A DNA stretch of 64,000 nt from Propionicimonas paludicola (lineage in GTDB: Bacteria; Actinomycetota; Actinomycetes; Propionibacteriales; Propionibacteriaceae), in the NCBI RefSeq assembly GCF_002563675.1, contig NZ_PDJC01000001.1:868001-932000 (forward strand), in the 5' to 3' direction. Within the stretch, counting starts at the first letter, position 1; the number at the start of each line of letters is the position of its first letter. Position numbers and translations under genes: made by a program. Below the pieces are notes generated by a model. That model was not told the DNA's origin, did not search any database, and saw nothing but the letters and a program-made list of their open reading frames with translations. Of this stretch, positions 50,180-57,899 are shown piece by piece.

Positions 50180-50412
50180 TTCGTCCATCGGTAGTTGCAC
50201 CTGCATTCGTGCTCGTCGTGGTCGTCGTTGGGGAGGTGGCACTCGTGGCCACCGAGGTTGGACTGCGCCTTGCACGGCCCGTACTTCGCGATCGCGGCCT
50301 TCCGTGCGGCCGCGGCGGCGCGACGCTTCTGCGCACGCCGGTTCAGGTCATGCCGGGCACCCAGCAGCGTGGCCACCAGGACCACCGCGGCGCCGATCAG
50401 CCACCAGTCCAC
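50176..50412 (-). CDS. Small membrane protein with Cys-rich tail
   Basis: This is a 78-residue protein. GTG 50412 lies one base after the stop of the J-domain gene. One N-terminal span (WWLIGAAVVLVATLLGA) is followed by a basic helix and a Cys/His-rich end (GGHECHLPNDDHDEHECRC). Function unknown. Confidence 0.58.
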   Translation of the reverse strand: MDWWLIGAAVVLVATLLGARHDLNRRAQKRRAAAAARKAAIAKYGPCKAQSNLGGHECHLPNDDHDEHECRCNYRWTK

Positions 50413-50413
50413 G

Positions 50414-51046
50414 TCACACCAGCCCGAGTTGCTTGGCGGCCGACTCGACCTGGTCCCACAGCTCACGGCGGCCGCCGTTACGGTCCGGGTGAGCTGCGGC
50501 CCGGGCGCGCCGCCAGAGATCGACGTCGGCCAGGCTCTTGTCGGCCGCGTCGACTCCCTCGCCGATCACCGCGGCGAACACCTCGCGCGGCGTCGCCATC
50601 GGCAAGCCGGCTTCGAGCTGCAGCCAGCCCTTGTACTGCTCGCCGTGCTCGGTGATGCCGTACCGCTCAACCTTCCGCAGCGCTTCGAGGCCGAGAGCGA
50701 TGGCCCGGCAGTTGTCCTGCCATGTCGCGAACCGGTCGCACTGGTAGGTCAGCGGGCCGTGCTTGGAGTCGAACAGGAGCCGAACCGCTGGGTCGGACGG
50801 GCGGGCGTTGGTGCGCAGCTGGCCGTCGAGGCGGATGTCCCGTTCGGTGACGCTGATCTGCACCACGACCCCGGACGCGCGCAGCGCGGTGAGCTCACGA
50901 TCGAGCAGCTGCAGGGTGTCGGACCACGGAAGGTCCTGCCGGTCCCAGCCGTTGCCGGACTGGCGGGTGAAGTTGTGCGCCTTCCGCCGGCTGGCCGGGG
51001 TGCGTTCCCCGGTCCAACTGGTCAGGGGTCGGATCGTCATGTACAT
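50414..51046 (-). CDS. Phage protein with C-terminal J-domain-like HPD motif
   Basis: This is a 210-residue protein. The C-terminal 60 residues (RRARAAAHPDRNGG, then a helix ending AAKQLGLV) carry the HPD signature of DnaJ J-domains that stimulate DnaK. The N-terminal 150 residues are alpha/beta without a known motif. It may recruit host Hsp70 for replication or assembly. Start overlaps the previous stop by TGATG. Confidence 0.68.
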   Translation of the reverse strand: MYMTIRPLTSWTGERTPASRRKAHNFTRQSGNGWDRQDLPWSDTLQLLDRELTALRASGVVVQISVTERDIRLDGQLRTNARPSDPAVRLLFDSKHGPLTYQCDRFATWQDNCRAIALGLEALRKVERYGITEHGEQYKGWLQLEAGLPMATPREVFAAVIGEGVDAADKSLADVDLWRRARAAAHPDRNGGRRELWDQVESAAKQLGLV

Positions 51047-51306
51047 CAGGACGCTCGCTTCCAGATGACGCGCAGCGCGGCCCGAAGGTCGTTCAGGGCC
51101 ACCGGATCATCGACGGGCTTCGGGAGGAGCGCGGCCGCGGCGCGCAGGTCTGCGCACTCGTGGTCGTGCTGGGCGAGGGCGGCCTGCAGCGCGGGGCGCG
51201 CCTCGGGTCCGATCGCGGTGAACCGGGTCCCGCAGGTCGGGCACAGACCGCGAGCGGTCCGCGGCACGAGCGACACCGTGGTGTCGACCGCAGCATCCCC
51301 GGTCAC
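51046..51306 (-). CDS. Phage zinc-finger protein, 86 residues
   Basis: GTG 51306 overlaps the upstream stop by GTGA, preferred over ATG 51363 which would overlap by 60 bp. GLCPTCGTRF and HDHEC make a zinc site; the rest is helical (NDLRAALRVIWKRA). Function unknown. Confidence 0.58.
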   Translation of the reverse strand: MTGDAAVDTTVSLVPRTARGLCPTCGTRFTAIGPEARPALQAALAQHDHECADLRAAAALLPKPVDDPVALNDLRAALRVIWKRAS

Positions 51307-51596
51307 GACCCGACCGCCAATCTCGCGCACGCCGAGCACAAGTCGTCGTTGATCCACCAGCACGGCCCCTCACGGGTCACGCAGGCGTTGTCGTCGGTGC
51401 AGCCGCACCCCGCGCAGACCCGGACGGTCAACGCCGCCCGCACCTCGGCCTTCGTCAGGCCGGCACCGAGCCGCTGATGCGCATGCTCAGCGAGCAGCAC
51501 AGCCGCCTCGATCAGACCCTTGTCTGCGGCCTGGGGGACGCTGACGAGCTCACGCAACACCTTATTGACCGCGTTCGCTTCAGTGACCGTCAACAT
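51303..51596 (-). CDS. Small phage zinc-binding protein, 97 residues
   Basis: RVCAGCGCTDDNACVT followed by CWWINDDLCSAC is a pattern found in many actinophages, with four to five Cys for zinc. The N-terminal half is helical. ATG 51596 overlaps the upstream gene by 17 bp. Function unknown. Confidence 0.65.
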   Translation of the reverse strand: MLTVTEANAVNKVLRELVSVPQAADKGLIEAAVLLAEHAHQRLGAGLTKAEVRAALTVRVCAGCGCTDDNACVTREGPCWWINDDLCSACARLAVGS

Positions 51597-51933
51597 GGCC
51601 CACCCCCGCAGCCGCCGCCTCACGAGCAGCCTTCAGGACGCGCAGCTCGTCGACGTTGTGGACGCCGCGCAGCATCTGGGCCAGCTCCAGCATCGCGATC
51701 AGGCCCGGGATCGCATCGCCGAGCTCGCGGAGCTTGTCCGCTTCCTGAGCGCACGCCTGGGCCACAAAGTCCGAGGCCGCCCCAAGCGTGACCAGCATGG
51801 TCGCCCGCGCGTACGCCGCCGCCATTCCGCCCACGATCCCGCCGATGCAGGTGTTCCGGCCGAGCAGGTCGGCGGCCGCTTCGAGCTGCGCCTTCCGAGC
51901 CTCCAGATCGGCGATCGTCTCCTCGATGCTCAT
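51580..51933 (-). CDS. Helical phage protein, 117 residues
   Basis: N-terminal coiled coil (IEETIADLEARKAQLEAAAD), then a hydrophobic glycine-rich stretch (IGGIVGGMAAAYARATMLV) and further helices. ATG 51933 overlaps the upstream stop by ATGA. Function unknown. Confidence 0.58.
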   Translation of the reverse strand: MSIEETIADLEARKAQLEAAADLLGRNTCIGGIVGGMAAAYARATMLVTLGAASDFVAQACAQEADKLRELGDAIPGLIAMLELAQMLRGVHNVDELRVLKAAREAAAAGVGHVDGH

Positions 51934-53000
51934 CGCCGCGGATCCAGATCCGGATGAGCGGCCAGGAACGCGTCGACAGTCGCAGCGGACTGACGGCCAC
52001 GAGCTGCATGGTGAACACGGTGCTCGATCGCCCACGGCAAGATCTGACGCCGCACCTCGACCGGCAACAACGGCCACACGTCCCCGTCCCGGGCCGGCAC
52101 CGCCGGCGTCTCAGGATCAGGCACAACCGTCAACACCGGCCTGCTCGCCGGCGTGCCGGAGATCTCCGACAGTGCTGCCCGCAGCTCCGCAACGCGCGCC
52201 TCCGCCAGGACCAGCTCCTGCTCCAGCTTCTCGTGCATTTCGACTAGGTCGACCAGCTCGTTCGTCTTCTGCTCGATCGCTGCGACGATCTCCAACATCG
52301 CCGGCGTACCGGCCTGCCGAGCTGCGCCGAGGAGCCGTTCGATCGTTCTCGGACCCGGACCGAACCAGCTGACCGAAGAAGGGTCAGGATCGGCCGGCGG
52401 GATCGACGGCTCCTCGGCCACACCCGCCGGTTGCTCAGCCGGAACGGGTGCGTCCTCCCCACCTTCGTGTTGCTCCGACATGGCGGGGGAGGCTTCAGGG
52501 AAGAAGGCCTGCGTGAGACAGCCCGGCCCATCGACGACGACGACGTGGCCGGGTAATACCGGGCCGCCGTTGGCGTACTTGGGGCTCTCAGGCTCAGCGG
52601 GGGCGGCATCGGCGTCCTGCGGGACCGGGAATTGCACCGGGACCAGCTTGCCCTCCTGAACGAGGGAGTCGTTCACCTGCTGGTCTTCGGCGATGTCGCC
52701 GGCCGTCTCCTCGGCGGCCGCGACGGCCGCGTTGACGTCGATGGTCTGCATCACCTTCGGGCTGATGGCGCTCTGCCCCTCGGCGGCGTCACGGAGCTTC
52801 TTCGCGAGCTGCTTCGACGCCCGCGTCAGGTCAGCAATCGACGGGTAGCCGTACAGCTTCCCGACCTGCTCAACGACCTCCAGCGGCAGATGCGTCGACG
52901 TGGCCACCTGCGCCGGCGTGCTGCCCCGGGACAGCTTCGACACGACCTCGGCCACCTGCCGGTCAGACCAGACCTCCACCGTTTCGATCTCAGCCATCAC
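51930..53000 (-). CDS. Phage protein with coiled coil, 356 residues
   Basis: The N-terminal 80 residues (SDRQVAEVVSKLSRGSTPAQ, then LPLEVVEQVGKLYG) form an HTH-like helical domain. A long acidic, Pro-rich linker and a coiled coil (EMHEKLEQELVLAEARVAEL) follow, ending in a small Arg/His-rich domain. It overlaps the upstream gene by ATGA. It may regulate or scaffold DNA transactions; no family is recognised. Confidence 0.55.
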   Translation of the reverse strand: MMAEIETVEVWSDRQVAEVVSKLSRGSTPAQVATSTHLPLEVVEQVGKLYGYPSIADLTRASKQLAKKLRDAAEGQSAISPKVMQTIDVNAAVAAAEETAGDIAEDQQVNDSLVQEGKLVPVQFPVPQDADAAPAEPESPKYANGGPVLPGHVVVVDGPGCLTQAFFPEASPAMSEQHEGGEDAPVPAEQPAGVAEEPSIPPADPDPSSVSWFGPGPRTIERLLGAARQAGTPAMLEIVAAIEQKTNELVDLVEMHEKLEQELVLAEARVAELRAALSEISGTPASRPVLTVVPDPETPAVPARDGDVWPLLPVEVRRQILPWAIEHRVHHAARGRQSAATVDAFLAAHPDLDPRR

Positions 53001-53431
53001 TCACCGCCACGACCGAACTCGAGGACCTGGGCGCCACCCTCGACACCGTCACCGATCACCGTGATCTGCGCATCGTCGACGGACTCAGCGTCGATCGGCA
53101 ACGGAGTGTCACCGGTCCGCGCCTCGGCCGCCCTCAGCAGGATCTTCTGATGCTCCACCGACGCCAAACCCAACCCGTCGATGTTCTCGGCCCCGAGCAC
53201 ACCGAGCGGCTCAACCCGGGACAGCTCCAACGTCGGCACGTGCTGCCGGCCGTCGTCGCCAGCGACGACCTCGAGCTTGCGGACGCGCATGATCCCGATC
53301 ACGAGGACCGCGGCCGGGTTCTCGGCGTCGGAGTCGTTCCAGCGAGCGGCCAGCTGCTCAGCGAGCGGGTCCAGGCCGTTGATCATTTCGTTGCCGGGCA
53401 GCTTCCCGGCCAGCTTCAGCTTCTGGCTCAT
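52997..53431 (-). CDS. Conserved actinophage protein next to RecT
   Basis: This is a 144-residue protein with a mixed alpha/beta pattern (AAVLVIGIMRVRKLEVVAGD, then HVPTLELSRVEPLG). It lies 31 bp downstream of the RecT-like gene and is likely co-expressed with it. It may be a recombination or single-strand binding accessory. No catalytic motif is visible. Confidence 0.6.
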   Translation of the reverse strand: MSQKLKLAGKLPGNEMINGLDPLAEQLAARWNDSDAENPAAVLVIGIMRVRKLEVVAGDDGRQHVPTLELSRVEPLGVLGAENIDGLGLASVEHQKILLRAAEARTGDTPLPIDAESVDDAQITVIGDGVEGGAQVLEFGRGGE

Positions 53432-53462
53432 AGTGGTGGAGTCCCTTCAGGGTTGTGGTGGG

Positions 53463-54758
53463 TCAGTCGGTTTCGGGTTCGGTGGTGAGCGCGACCTGGC
53501 CCGCACCCCACGCTTCAAGGTCGGCCTTGGTAGCCATCGGCTGCAGGACAGCGAGGATCTGGTCGGCCTCGGCACTGGTCAGGTCGTCGACCGCAGCGAG
53601 CTGCTGCCCTTCGGGGCGCTGCAGGATCAGGTCGAAGTACGTCAGCTTCAGCTGCAGGTCGGACTGGATCCCGAGGTCGGCGCAGCGGCCACGCAGCAGC
53701 GACTTCTGCTTGTTCGTGATCAGCGGTACGGCTTCGGGGATGACGTCGATCGGGGCCTGCTCGGCCGGCGGGGTCGCGTCGACGATCTGCACGGCCGGGG
53801 CCGGGGTTGTGGCGGGGGCGCCGGCCGCCACCGGCGCCCCCTTGGTGGATCCGGGCTTCCCCGTGGACTGCCCCCCGGCGTCCAGTCCCGGATCCGGCTT
53901 GGTGGTGTCGACGAGCTCAGCGTCGACGATGTCGCCCTCAGTCAGCACTTCGCCGGTGACCGGGTCGACGGTCTCTCCCTCGGCAGGGCTCGACACGGGA
54001 ATGTCGGCCAGGCCGGACACGATCATGCCGTTGCGGCGATCCTCAGCGAGGACGGCTTGCGCGTCACGGAGCTGCTGGCGCCGGTACTCCGCGGACGTGG
54101 GGACCCACTTGGCGAGCTGCCGGGCGGCGGTCTTCATCCACATCGCCTCAGGGTTCGTGTTCCACGGCGAGTAGTTGGACGCGGCCGACGCGGACTTCGA
54201 CTTGGCCTTCTGCACCTCTTCGGGGCCGATGATGACGACCTTCGACGTGGCACCGTCGCGCATCCGCGCGTAGGCGTAGGCGCCGATCAGCTCGCCGCGA
54301 TCGCCTCCGAACCAGTCGACCTTGTGGTGGGGCCGCTCGTCGACGCCGGGGTCGTAGCTGAACTCGTCGTTCCGCTTCACGACCTCGACGATCACCGACG
54401 AGACCGCGCCGGCACGGTAGATCAGCTCGATCAGGCCCTGGTAGCCGATGATGCCCTGAACGATCTGCGGCTCACCGCGGCGCGGCGAGAACGGCACCAG
54501 GTAGTACTCCTCGGTGCCCGGCGTCAGGCCACGCTGCGCAGCGGGGACGAGCGCACGCAGGAACGCGGCGTTGTCGTTCAAGGCGGCGGTCGCGACCTGC
54601 GGGTTCGTGCGCAGCACCGACAGCACCGAGCCGATCCAGGTGTCGCCTCCGTCCTCCTGGCGCAGATGGGTCGGCAGCAGGCTGGTGAAGCTACCGCGGT
54701 ACCGCTCGACGAGTTCGGCGGGCTTGACGTGCTCGACGTCCTTGGTGGGTTCGGTCAT
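53463..54758 (-). CDS. recT: RecT-family single-strand annealing protein
   Basis: This is a 431-residue protein. Residues 20-235 carry the RecT core: PTHLRQEDGGDTWIGSVLSV, then RGLTPGTEEYYLVPF, QIVQGIIGYQGLIELIYRAG and MWMKTAARQLAKWVP. The C-terminal half is a linker and a small domain of about 90 residues that could bind partners. It anneals complementary strands after resection by the neighbouring nuclease. Eleven bp separate the two genes. Confidence 0.9.
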   Translation of the reverse strand: MTEPTKDVEHVKPAELVERYRGSFTSLLPTHLRQEDGGDTWIGSVLSVLRTNPQVATAALNDNAAFLRALVPAAQRGLTPGTEEYYLVPFSPRRGEPQIVQGIIGYQGLIELIYRAGAVSSVIVEVVKRNDEFSYDPGVDERPHHKVDWFGGDRGELIGAYAYARMRDGATSKVVIIGPEEVQKAKSKSASAASNYSPWNTNPEAMWMKTAARQLAKWVPTSAEYRRQQLRDAQAVLAEDRRNGMIVSGLADIPVSSPAEGETVDPVTGEVLTEGDIVDAELVDTTKPDPGLDAGGQSTGKPGSTKGAPVAAGAPATTPAPAVQIVDATPPAEQAPIDVIPEAVPLITNKQKSLLRGRCADLGIQSDLQLKLTYFDLILQRPEGQQLAAVDDLTSAEADQILAVLQPMATKADLEAWGAGQVALTTEPETD

Positions 54759-54769
54759 GGTGGAGTCCC

Positions 54770-55723
54770 TTACTGGTTGATGGAGTCGAGGAAGGCGAAG
54801 ACGTCGCCGGTCGTGGAGGTTTCGGGGTCGGCGCCGTCGACGGCCTGGCTGGTTCGCCAGTCACGCGGGAACGCCCAATAGGGCAGCGACAGCGTCACGG
54901 TCTCTTCCGGGTAGCCGGGGAAGTCGTCGGCATCCAGTGCGGCGGCCAGCTCGGCCAGCGCGGTCCGGTACTTCCAGCGGCCCAGCTCGACAGCGTCCGG
55001 GTCGAGCTCGTAGACGCACACCCGGAACGGCGCGGTCTTCTCCTGCACGATGTAGCGGAACCGGCGCGCCGGATGCCCGAGCGCCTGGGCGACGTCGAGG
55101 TACATCGCGGTCTGCATGTCGTAGCCGTAGTTCGCAACAGCCTTGCCGAACTCGTCCGCGGCCGCCGACTCGGCGGTCTTGTAGTCGTCGACCTCGTCAC
55201 CGGTCAGCCAGTCGGGCCGGATCCGCAGCCACAGGTGGGTCTCCGGGTCGCACCAGTAGCCGGACACCTCGGCGTGACCGTCGGAGAGGATCTCCGCCGC
55301 GGTCGGATGGTGCCGGGTCGCAGCGGCCATGTCCTGGACCATGCGATAGTCGCGGCTCCGCAGCGCGAGCCCACCACGAGCCTCGAACTCCTCGGCGGCC
55401 TGGTTGACCTTCGGCGATCGCCAGTCGTCGCGGCCAATGTCGAGCAGCAGCGGACCCTTCCCGAGGACCAGGAGGTGCGCAGCGGATCCGAGGTCGAACT
55501 TCCGTTCCTGGGTCCTGGTGCGCGGCGGCTCCGGGTCGAGGAAGTGCGCCGGCGTCGGCGCCGACCGCCAGTCCTTCAGCTGCGACCGGGACCACGTCTT
55601 GATGACGTTGCCGTCGACGTCGATCCAGCCGGTGTGGTACAGCTCGTCGGGGATCCCGGAGTAGAACCCGGGAGCGTTGATCGTCGGCGGGCCGGCCGGG
55701 GCAATGGTCGTCGGATCGGTCAC
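54770..55723 (-). CDS. RecE-like/YqaJ-type PD-(D/E)XK exonuclease
   Basis: This is a 317-residue protein. GTG 55723 overlaps the upstream stop by GTGA. SRSQLKDWRSAPTPAHFLDP opens the fold, FDLGSAAHLLVLG gives the conserved Gly/His region, and IRPDWLTGDEVDDYKTAESA is the catalytic D..E/DXK strand. DMQTAMYLDVAQ supplies the QxxxY helix. It would resect phage DNA ends 5' to 3' for RecT. RecE-type by operon. Confidence 0.87.
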   Translation of the reverse strand: MTDPTTIAPAGPPTINAPGFYSGIPDELYHTGWIDVDGNVIKTWSRSQLKDWRSAPTPAHFLDPEPPRTRTQERKFDLGSAAHLLVLGKGPLLLDIGRDDWRSPKVNQAAEEFEARGGLALRSRDYRMVQDMAAATRHHPTAAEILSDGHAEVSGYWCDPETHLWLRIRPDWLTGDEVDDYKTAESAAADEFGKAVANYGYDMQTAMYLDVAQALGHPARRFRYIVQEKTAPFRVCVYELDPDAVELGRWKYRTALAELAAALDADDFPGYPEETVTLSLPYWAFPRDWRTSQAVDGADPETSTTGDVFAFLDSINQ

Positions 55724-56076
55724 TTCTGCACCTCGCCCAGGATCGAGGCCAGCCACGTGAGCTGGTGGTCGGTCAGGCTGGTGAGCTCCCGGTCGCCTTC
55801 GTCGTCGAGGCCTTCAGCGGCGACCAGGACGTCACCGACCAGCGGCCAGCCCCGGAAGCCACTCGCACGGCCATTGAAGGCGCGGTACTGGCGCTGGCCT
55901 TCCTCGTCGACGACCAGGACCAGGTCCAAGCCGGACAGCTCGACGGAGTACAGCAGCTCGAACCACTCAGCGCCGATCGCCTTCGCGACGTGCTGCGGTT
56001 CGTAGTGGACGAGCTTCACCGGCTGGTCCGGGTCGGCCGGGATGAGGACGCCACGCAGCGTCGGGGTGTCGGTCAT
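55720..56076 (-). CDS. DUF3846-type phage protein
   Basis: This is a 118-residue alpha/beta protein (AKAIGAEWFELLYSVEL, then LVLVVDEEGQRQYRAFN and GDVLVAA). The D.E...NNRA-like form resembles DUF3846 proteins, frequent in actinophages and plasmids. It couples with the exonuclease gene and the antirepressor gene. Function unknown. Confidence 0.68.
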   Translation of the reverse strand: MTDTPTLRGVLIPADPDQPVKLVHYEPQHVAKAIGAEWFELLYSVELSGLDLVLVVDEEGQRQYRAFNGRASGFRGWPLVGDVLVAAEGLDDEGDRELTSLTDHQLTWLASILGEVQK

Positions 56077-56879
56077 GCTTCCTCGTTCAGGTCAGTGCCG
56101 CCGAGTTCGGCGTACAGCTTGTGGAGTCCCTTCGCGGTCACGCGAACGGTGGGTGCCGGCACCTGCTCCCGGCCGAGACGGTCATTCCAGTAGGGCGGGT
56201 TCGCTCGCATCGTCAGCAAGCCGGCGTCGACCTTGTCCTGGTAGGGGTGCCAGTCGCCGCGGCGCTCGTACAGCCACCGGTGCTTGCCCATGAACCGGAA
56301 CAAGCCGTTCTGCCCGATCTGGATCGCCGGATCACGGGAGAGCATCTTCGCGGTGTCCGCAACCGAGTAGTCGCCGGCCGCGTCGACGAGGTGCAGCCAC
56401 GCTTTCGCGGGCGGCTCCAGCTCACCGATGCGTGCCTTCGCGAGCTCGTGCGCTTCGGACTCGTCAGCGAGCGCCCGCAGCGCCTCGGCGTAACTCTGGG
56501 GGAGTGCCCGGCTCGGGTGCAGCTCAGCCTCGCGGGTCCGGACAGCGAAGTAGGCCTGCGCGGCGGCGACGGCCGGCTTGTTCGGGTCACCGTTCATCGC
56601 GACGAGGTAGGCGGCGAACCGGGTCAGGAGGTAGTCGAACTGGTCGGGGCCGCGGCCGCCGGAAACTTTGCGGGATCCCATAAAGTTCCGGTCCGGGTCC
56701 AGGCCCTGGTTCTCGCACGCCTTCTTCGCCCGGTCCATCGGGACCTGGAAGTTCTGCCACGACGAGTAGCCCATGAGCGGCATGAGGTCGCGCGCTGACC
56801 AGCGCTCAGCGCCGGACGGATGGGCTTGCCGGATCGCCTCGAACGGTGAGGTCGGCGCGGCCGCCAGATGGGCGCTCAT
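56073..56879 (-). CDS. Antirepressor with KilAC C-terminal domain
   Basis: This is a 268-residue protein. The N-terminal BRO/DinD-like domain (ARDLMPLMGYSSWQNF, then FDYLLTRFAAYLVAMNGDP) is followed by a KilAC/ANT domain (DAAGDYSVADTAKMLSRDPA, then LYERRGDWHPYQDKVDAGLL, TVRVTAKGLHKLY). Such proteins counter phage repressors or act as early regulators. Being an early gene of the Cro operon, it may reinforce the lytic choice by opposing the 57900 repressor. Target not shown by sequence. Confidence 0.82.
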   Translation of the reverse strand: MSAHLAAAPTSPFEAIRQAHPSGAERWSARDLMPLMGYSSWQNFQVPMDRAKKACENQGLDPDRNFMGSRKVSGGRGPDQFDYLLTRFAAYLVAMNGDPNKPAVAAAQAYFAVRTREAELHPSRALPQSYAEALRALADESEAHELAKARIGELEPPAKAWLHLVDAAGDYSVADTAKMLSRDPAIQIGQNGLFRFMGKHRWLYERRGDWHPYQDKVDAGLLTMRANPPYWNDRLGREQVPAPTVRVTAKGLHKLYAELGGTDLNEEA

Positions 56880-57238
56880 GACCGGCCCAGCTCTGCGTCG
56901 ATGGCCGCGTAGGCCGCTTCGATCGCGGTCGTCAGTTCGCCACCACTTCCCATCCGGGCGGCCAGGTCGACGAGTTCGGTGATGATCGAGGCGGCGCCGT
57001 CGACGTCGAACAGGAACAGCACGTCGGCCTGGTCGGTGGTGTTGTTCACGCGACCGTTCAGCAGCATCGCAATCATGTGCCCATCGGAGTCGCTACCAGA
57101 CTCGGGCTTTACCGCGGCCACGCCGACGCCCTCGAGGAGCACGGCGTTCTGGCCGTCGATCACGACCCCGCCGTTGTCGAATGGGCCGCCTGGTCCGGCC
57201 ATGCTGCCGCGGAGCTTCCGCGGATCGGTGGCGGTCAC
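56876..57238 (-). CDS. Early phage protein, 120 residues
   Basis: GTG 57238 overlaps the upstream stop by GTGA. The mixed alpha/beta body (MIAMLLNGRVNNTTDQADVL, then FLFDVDGAASIITELVDLA) resembles small actinophage proteins that bind or modulate host factors. No clear motif. Confidence 0.58.
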   Translation of the reverse strand: MTATDPRKLRGSMAGPGGPFDNGGVVIDGQNAVLLEGVGVAAVKPESGSDSDGHMIAMLLNGRVNNTTDQADVLFLFDVDGAASIITELVDLAARMGSGGELTTAIEAAYAAIDAELGRS

Positions 57239-57435
57239 GAAAGGACCTCGATCCGGTCGGTCGTGATGAGCCGAATCGGGCACGGCGCGTCGGTGTCGAA
57301 CAGTGTCAGGCCCGACAGCCCGTCCTGGTGGGTCGGCTTGGAAATGCCCGGGGTGTAGCCGAGCTGCCCGTAGCCGAGCACGGTGCCGGCGGGCAGGACG
57401 ACGCGGACGAGCTTGCCGTGGTTCGGGGCCTTCAT
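57235..57435 (-). CDS. Small early phage protein, 66 residues
   Basis: A beta-rich small protein: GKLVRVVLPAGTVLGYGQLG, then LTLFDTDAPCPIRLI. ATG 57435 overlaps the upstream stop by ATGA. Unknown. Confidence 0.58.
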   Translation of the reverse strand: MKAPNHGKLVRVVLPAGTVLGYGQLGYTPGISKPTHQDGLSGLTLFDTDAPCPIRLITTDRIEVLS

Positions 57436-57554
57436 CGTGAGCTCCTGGCCGCGAAGCGGGCCCACACGATCGATCCGGCGACGTAGCCGGCTGCGAGTAG
57501 GACCAGGACGCAGATGCCGCGGGTCACGATGGTGGCCAGCTCCCAGGCGACCAT
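57432..57554 (-). CDS. Small membrane protein, 40 residues
   Basis: One membrane span (GICVLVLLAAGYVAGSIVWA) with a basic C-terminus. ATG 57554 shares a base with the Cro-like stop (TGATG). Unknown; perhaps superinfection exclusion. Confidence 0.58.
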   Translation of the reverse strand: MVAWELATIVTRGICVLVLLAAGYVAGSIVWARFAARSSR

Positions 57555-57781
57555 CACGCCACCTCTTCGAGGAAGCGGCTGGCGGGGACGCCGAACAGGA
57601 TGGCGAGCTTCTCGACCTCGTCGACGTTGAACGGGATCTGGCCGCGGACTCGACGTCCGAAGGCGGCCTCGGACATGCCGATGGCGGCGGCGACTTCGGC
57701 GCGGCTGAGGTTGCGGGAAGCGATGAGGCCTCGGACGTGGGCAGCGGTGCGCTGTGTCGTGGCCGTCGGGTTTGTTCGCAT
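57554..57781 (-). CDS. Cro-like HTH protein, first gene of the lytic operon
   Basis: This is a 75-residue XRE-type HTH protein (VRGLIASRNLSRAEVAAAIG, then MSEAAFGRRVRGQIPFNVDE). It is divergent from the repressor gene, as cro is in BPs-like phages. The start is ATG 57781, because an upstream in-frame ATG at 57790 falls inside the -10 box (TAAGAA, 57795-57790). The mRNA is thus leaderless or nearly so. The protein probably represses the repressor promoter during lytic growth. Confidence 0.85.
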   Translation of the reverse strand: MRTNPTATTQRTAAHVRGLIASRNLSRAEVAAAIGMSEAAFGRRVRGQIPFNVDEVEKLAILFGVPASRFLEEVA

Positions 57782-57899
57782 AGCGCACATTCTTAGCGCT
57801 GGCAGGAGAGTGCGTCAAGCGAACTGGCCAAGTTCTGGGCGTGTCGTTTTGTGCGCTCTATGCCTTGCTTCGTTCGCTGAGCGTATGTACCCTAGTCAC
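57782..57899. promoter_or_regulatory. Divergent lysis/lysogeny promoter-operator region
   Basis: Leftward: TTGACG (57818-57813), 17 bp, TAAGAA (57795-57790), start at or next to ATG 57781. Rightward: TTGCTT (57865-57870), 17 bp, TACCCT (57888-57893), start at or next to ATG 57900. Both transcripts look leaderless. Two 7-bp inverted repeats fall on the promoters: AGCGAAC (57818-57824) with GTTCGCT (57872-57878), and AGCGCAC (57782-57788) with GTGCGCT (57851-57857). The 5-5-5 palindrome GAACTGGCCAAGTTC (57821-57835) lies between. These are the best candidate operators. Confidence 0.75.

Noticed and set aside
57782-57790. Cro-like start at ATG 57790
   Set aside because: This codon lies within the -10 box of the only good promoter, so it cannot be in the mRNA.
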